A DNA stretch of 8,743 nt, taken from the NCBI GenBank assembly GCA_030590525.1, contig JAUUYI010000067.1, positions 1-8,743 on the forward strand. Direction: 5' to 3'. The position numbers and the translations under genes were made by a program. The notes below the pieces were generated by a model, which was not told the origin of the DNA, ran no database searches, and saw nothing but the letters and a program-made list of their open reading frames with translations. Each line of letters opens with the position of its first letter. Position 1 is the stretch's first letter. This stretch comes from Sedimenticola sp. Its GTDB lineage: Bacteria; Pseudomonadota; Gammaproteobacteria; Chromatiales; Chromatiaceae. Shown here one piece after another: positions 6,488 to 8,743 of the stretch.

Positions 6488-7101
6488 CGCACTACGCCAT
6501 GGTGATCGACCTCAACACCTGTGTCGGCTGCAACGCCTGTATGGCGGCCTGCGCGATGGAGAATCAAACCCCGATATGGGATAACAAGTGGCGCACCTAT
6601 GTGCATGACAAGGAGATCGGCACCGGCGAGGATATCCACCGGCGCTTCTTTCCGCGCCTCTGTAACCACTGCAGTAATCCAGCCTGCATGAGCGTCTGCC
6701 CCAGCGGGGCCACCTACCAGCTGGAGAACGGCATCGTACAGGTGGATGAAGATCTCTGTCTGGGCTGCCGGGCCTGCGCCCTGGCCTGCCCCTATGACGC
6801 AAGATACGAGGTGACCTACGCCGACGTGAAGCAGGGCCGGGCGTTCTTCGGTGAAGAGGCCTATCGCCGCCGCCGGCCCAGTATGGACAAGTGCGATTTC
6901 TGCGCCGATCGGGTGGCGGTCGGTCAGAAGCCCGCCTGCGTGGAGACCTGTGTCGGATCCGCACGCCAGTTCGGCGACCTGGACAACCCGGACGATCCGG
7001 TGGCCAAGCTGGTGGACAGCGGCATGGCACGCCCGCTCCTGGCCTACCTGGGCACACAACCCAATGTCTATTACATCGATGACCTGAAGAGGAGGGGCTG
7101 A
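6484..7101 (+). CDS. Four-cluster ferredoxin electron-transfer subunit, PsrB/SreB-like
   Basis: Beta subunit of 205 residues that carries electrons between the molybdenum subunit and the membrane anchor. AAGGAGGTG is six bases before ATG 6484, and the ATG overlaps the previous stop (ATGA), so translation is coupled. All sixteen expected cysteines are present: CVGCNACMAAC (13-23), CNHCSNPACMSVC (60-72), CLGCRACALAC (92-102), and C137/C140 with C152/C156. It has no signal peptide, as usual for subunits carried out by the Tat signal of their partner. Length and motif order match DmsB/PsrB/SreB proteins. It differs clearly from the minus-strand ferredoxin, which has its own Tat leader and about 140 more residues. 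Confidence 0.95.
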   Translation: MTHYAMVIDLNTCVGCNACMAACAMENQTPIWDNKWRTYVHDKEIGTGEDIHRRFFPRLCNHCSNPACMSVCPSGATYQLENGIVQVDEDLCLGCRACALACPYDARYEVTYADVKQGRAFFGEEAYRRRRPSMDKCDFCADRVAVGQKPACVETCVGSARQFGDLDNPDDPVAKLVDSGMARPLLAYLGTQPNVYYIDDLKRRG

Positions 7102-8063
7102 TGGACGTCACGACCGGATTTTATACGCAGGATTTCTGGACCTGGTGGCTTGCCCTCTATCTCTATCTGGGCGGCTTGGGGGCGGCCACACTAACCACCA
7201 CCTTTCTCACCGATATGTACATGAAGCCCCACCCACAGCTGGTGCTCTGGGGGGCCTTATCGGGCATTGCCATGCTCTCTCTTGGCTCTGCCATGCTGTT
7301 TTTTCACCTGCTCGATCACATGGCGGTGATCCATATTCTCAACCCGATGGTTTTGATCAATCAGCCCAATGCCTGGATCGCCTGGGGTACCCAGTTTATC
7401 GTCTGGATGATGGTGTGGGGGTTTCTCTATGCGCTCCCTTATATGATGGACTCAGAGTTTTTCGGCCGTATTCCCATCGTAAAAAATATCCTCGCCTGGC
7501 GTCTGGTGCAGAAGATCGGCCGCACCTGCGGCAGGCACTGCCGGCTCTGCGGCTGGCTGGCCACCATCAACGGTATCGGCACGGTCATCTATACCGGCCT
7601 GCTGCTGCAGTCTTTCCCGGCAGTGGCCTTGTGGCACAATCCCGGCGTCCCCCTGCTGTTTACCGTATCGGCCTTCTCCACTGCCATGGCCTTCCTGCTG
7701 CTGGTGCTGAACCTGGCCATCAAGAACCGGGAGGAGGACCGTCCCCTGCGCCTCTTCTACGAGCGCACGGACCTGATACTGATTGCCGTTGAGCTGGTTA
7801 TCCTGTTCTCCTTCTTCTTCTATCTGCAGCGGGGCTCTCAGTCAGCGGCGGTATCGGCGCAGCTGCTGTGGAACAACTGGGGGTGGCTGATCGGCTTCAT
7901 CGGATTTGGCCTGCTGGTGCCCTTCTTTCTGGAGCTGAAGGGGGTGATCAAAGGTTGGAACTCACCCGCCCCGATCATGCTGGCGTCGGTGCTGGTGCTG
8001 ATGGGCGGCTATCTGCTGCGGCACTACTTCATGTATGCCGGTGTCTACGCCAGGCCCTGGTGA
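7101..8063 (+). CDS. NrfD-type membrane anchor and quinone-binding subunit, PsrC/SreC-like
   Basis: Integral membrane protein of 320 residues that should anchor the molybdoenzyme complex and react with the quinone pool. The start overlaps the ferredoxin stop by one base (TGATG), with GAGGAGGGG just upstream. About eight hydrophobic segments are seen, near residues 15-37, 47-71, 93-115, 152-172, 184-207, 224-242, 257-279 and 291-313. The end, YLLRHYFMYAGVYARPW, is a form common in NrfD proteins of sulfur reductase type. One oddity is a cysteine-rich loop between the third and fourth segments, C143-x3-C147-x2-C150 in a basic stretch (GRTCGRHCRLC). I do not know it from PsrC. It is longer than Thermus PsrC (about 250 residues), mainly in loops. 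Confidence 0.93.
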   Translation: MDVTTGFYTQDFWTWWLALYLYLGGLGAATLTTTFLTDMYMKPHPQLVLWGALSGIAMLSLGSAMLFFHLLDHMAVIHILNPMVLINQPNAWIAWGTQFIVWMMVWGFLYALPYMMDSEFFGRIPIVKNILAWRLVQKIGRTCGRHCRLCGWLATINGIGTVIYTGLLLQSFPAVALWHNPGVPLLFTVSAFSTAMAFLLLVLNLAIKNREEDRPLRLFYERTDLILIAVELVILFSFFFYLQRGSQSAAVSAQLLWNNWGWLIGFIGFGLLVPFFLELKGVIKGWNSPAPIMLASVLVLMGGYLLRHYFMYAGVYARPW

Positions 8064-8065
8064 CC

Positions 8066-8581
8066 ATGTCTTCGCAGATGCTGCAGCTGCTGGCCATGCT
8101 GCTGGGGATGCCGGAGAGGGATTCACTGCCGATCCTGCAGGAGATGCTCCCCGGCCATGACTGGCTGGGGCCGGCCGTCGATGAGCTGGAACAGACACCG
8201 CTGGAGCAGTGGCAGGCGGAGCACACCCGGCTGTTCATCAACGGCTACCCCAAGACTCCCTGTGCACCGTTCGAGTCGATCTATCGTCACGAGCAGATGG
8301 ACGGACCGGCCTGCGACGAGCTGAAAAGACTCTACAACCGTGCCGGGGTCTCCCCGACCGACGATCTTCCGGCGGACTATCTGGGCACCATGCTGGCGTT
8401 CGCGGCCTGGTTGCTGGAGCGAGGGACACCGGAAGCGGCGCTGCAGCTTCGAGAGTTGCAGCAGAAGCATCTGGTCAGCTGGCTGCCGGAGTTCAGTGAG
8501 CGACTCACCCGGATCGCCCGTCTCCGGCTCTATCGGAGCATGGGGGAAAAACTGCATCAATGGATACCCGAATGCCCGTGA
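8066..8581 (+). CDS. TorD-family molybdoenzyme maturation chaperone
   Basis: Cytoplasmic chaperone of about 171 residues that would bind the Tat leader or apo form of the molybdenum subunit until the cofactor is inserted. Family signs are EHTRLFINGYPKTPCAPFES (52-71), matching the TorD/DmsD pattern of an aromatic-leucine-phenylalanine run followed by a Pro-Phe/Tyr-Glu-Ser turn, and LPADYLGTMLAFAAWL (101-116), the counterpart of the usual PDHL-type motif. The protein is all-helical in appearance, with no signal or metal site. The start is uncertain: ATG 8066 is chosen, but GTG 8060 would overlap the NrfD stop as GTGA and add two residues. Neither has a clear ribosome binding site, so translation is probably coupled to the gene before it. 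Confidence 0.9.
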   Translation: MSSQMLQLLAMLLGMPERDSLPILQEMLPGHDWLGPAVDELEQTPLEQWQAEHTRLFINGYPKTPCAPFESIYRHEQMDGPACDELKRLYNRAGVSPTDDLPADYLGTMLAFAAWLLERGTPEAALQLRELQQKHLVSWLPEFSERLTRIARLRLYRSMGEKLHQWIPECP

Positions 8582-8743
8582 CCGGCACTCACTGGTCTTC
8601 CGTGCCCGCCGCATTACAGGATGACGAGGCCCTGCTGGCGGCCGTCGTGGAGGAGCATCGCCTGCTCTACGAGCAGTGTTTCCGGGATGATCTGGAGGTA
8701 AACCACCAGCTCCCGGTCATGACGCACGCATTTCGCCGTCAGG
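8560..8743 (+). CDS. Partial gene, possible HybE-like chaperone, cut by right edge
   Basis: An open frame overlaps the end of the TorD gene and runs to the window edge, giving about 61 residues. Possible starts are ATG 8560 (GGGGGA about 12 bases before), ATG 8572, or GTG 8578, which would overlap the TorD stop as GTGA. The visible part has an acidic, helical stretch (DDEALLAAVVEEHRLLYEQC), then VNHQLPVMTHAFRRQ. This order of helix, Asn-x-x-Leu-Pro-Val and a basic-ended strand recalls the N-terminal half of HybE-type hydrogenase assembly chaperones, but the diagnostic middle region is outside the window. Position and overlap argue for a real operon member, perhaps another maturation factor. 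The function call is tentative. Confidence 0.55.
   Translation, partial: MDTRMPVTGTHWSSVPAALQDDEALLAAVVEEHRLLYEQCFRDDLEVNHQLPVMTHAFRRQ

Noticed and set aside
3614..8063. Identification as cytoplasmic sulfite dehydrogenase SoeABC
   Set aside because: The catalytic subunit has a clear Tat leader, while SoeA is cytoplasmic and lacks one.

Overview
The window looks like a chromosomal segment of a gammaproteobacterial sulfur-metabolising chemolithotroph. Evidence for this is GC-rich coding DNA, strong AGGAGG-type ribosome binding sites, and two periplasm-facing iron-sulfur/NrfD quinone modules of types usual in such bacteria. The organism assignment is inference; there is no rRNA or marker gene.

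Left part (1-2353, minus strand): an operon read leftwards. In transcription order it has a small 110-residue Tat-exported protein without cofactor motifs (2353-2021), a Tat-exported ferredoxin with four [4Fe-4S] clusters of the DsrO/HmeA/NrfC type (1872-835), and a multi-spanning NrfD/DsrP-type quinone-interacting membrane protein that runs off the left edge (823-1). The small protein and the ferredoxin share a similar helical segment just after their Tat leaders.

Middle (2354-3613): about 1.26 kb without a convincing gene, lying between the two divergent operons and visibly poorer in GC. It holds a near-consensus FNR/ANR box, a REP-like palindrome, a row of three hairpins, and a 58-bp imperfect palindrome about 76 bp before the plus-strand operon.

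Right part (3614-8743, plus strand): a tightly coupled operon. It encodes a 957-residue Tat-exported molybdopterin oxidoreductase of the PsrA/PhsA/SreA/TtrA group with a lipobox-like cysteine, a 205-residue four-cluster ferredoxin, a 320-residue NrfD-type membrane anchor, a TorD-family maturation chaperone, and the start of a further gene that may be a HybE-like chaperone. This is the A-B-C-D layout of sulfur, polysulfide, thiosulfate or tetrathionate reductases. The natural substrate and even the direction of electron flow cannot be fixed from sequence alone.

Working model: both operons encode complexes that pass electrons between the quinone pool (NrfD proteins) and periplasmic redox centres (ferredoxins). 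The right one ends in a molybdenum active site that reduces or oxidises an inorganic sulfur compound. The intergenic region, with its FNR/ANR-like site, is the natural place for oxygen-responsive control.
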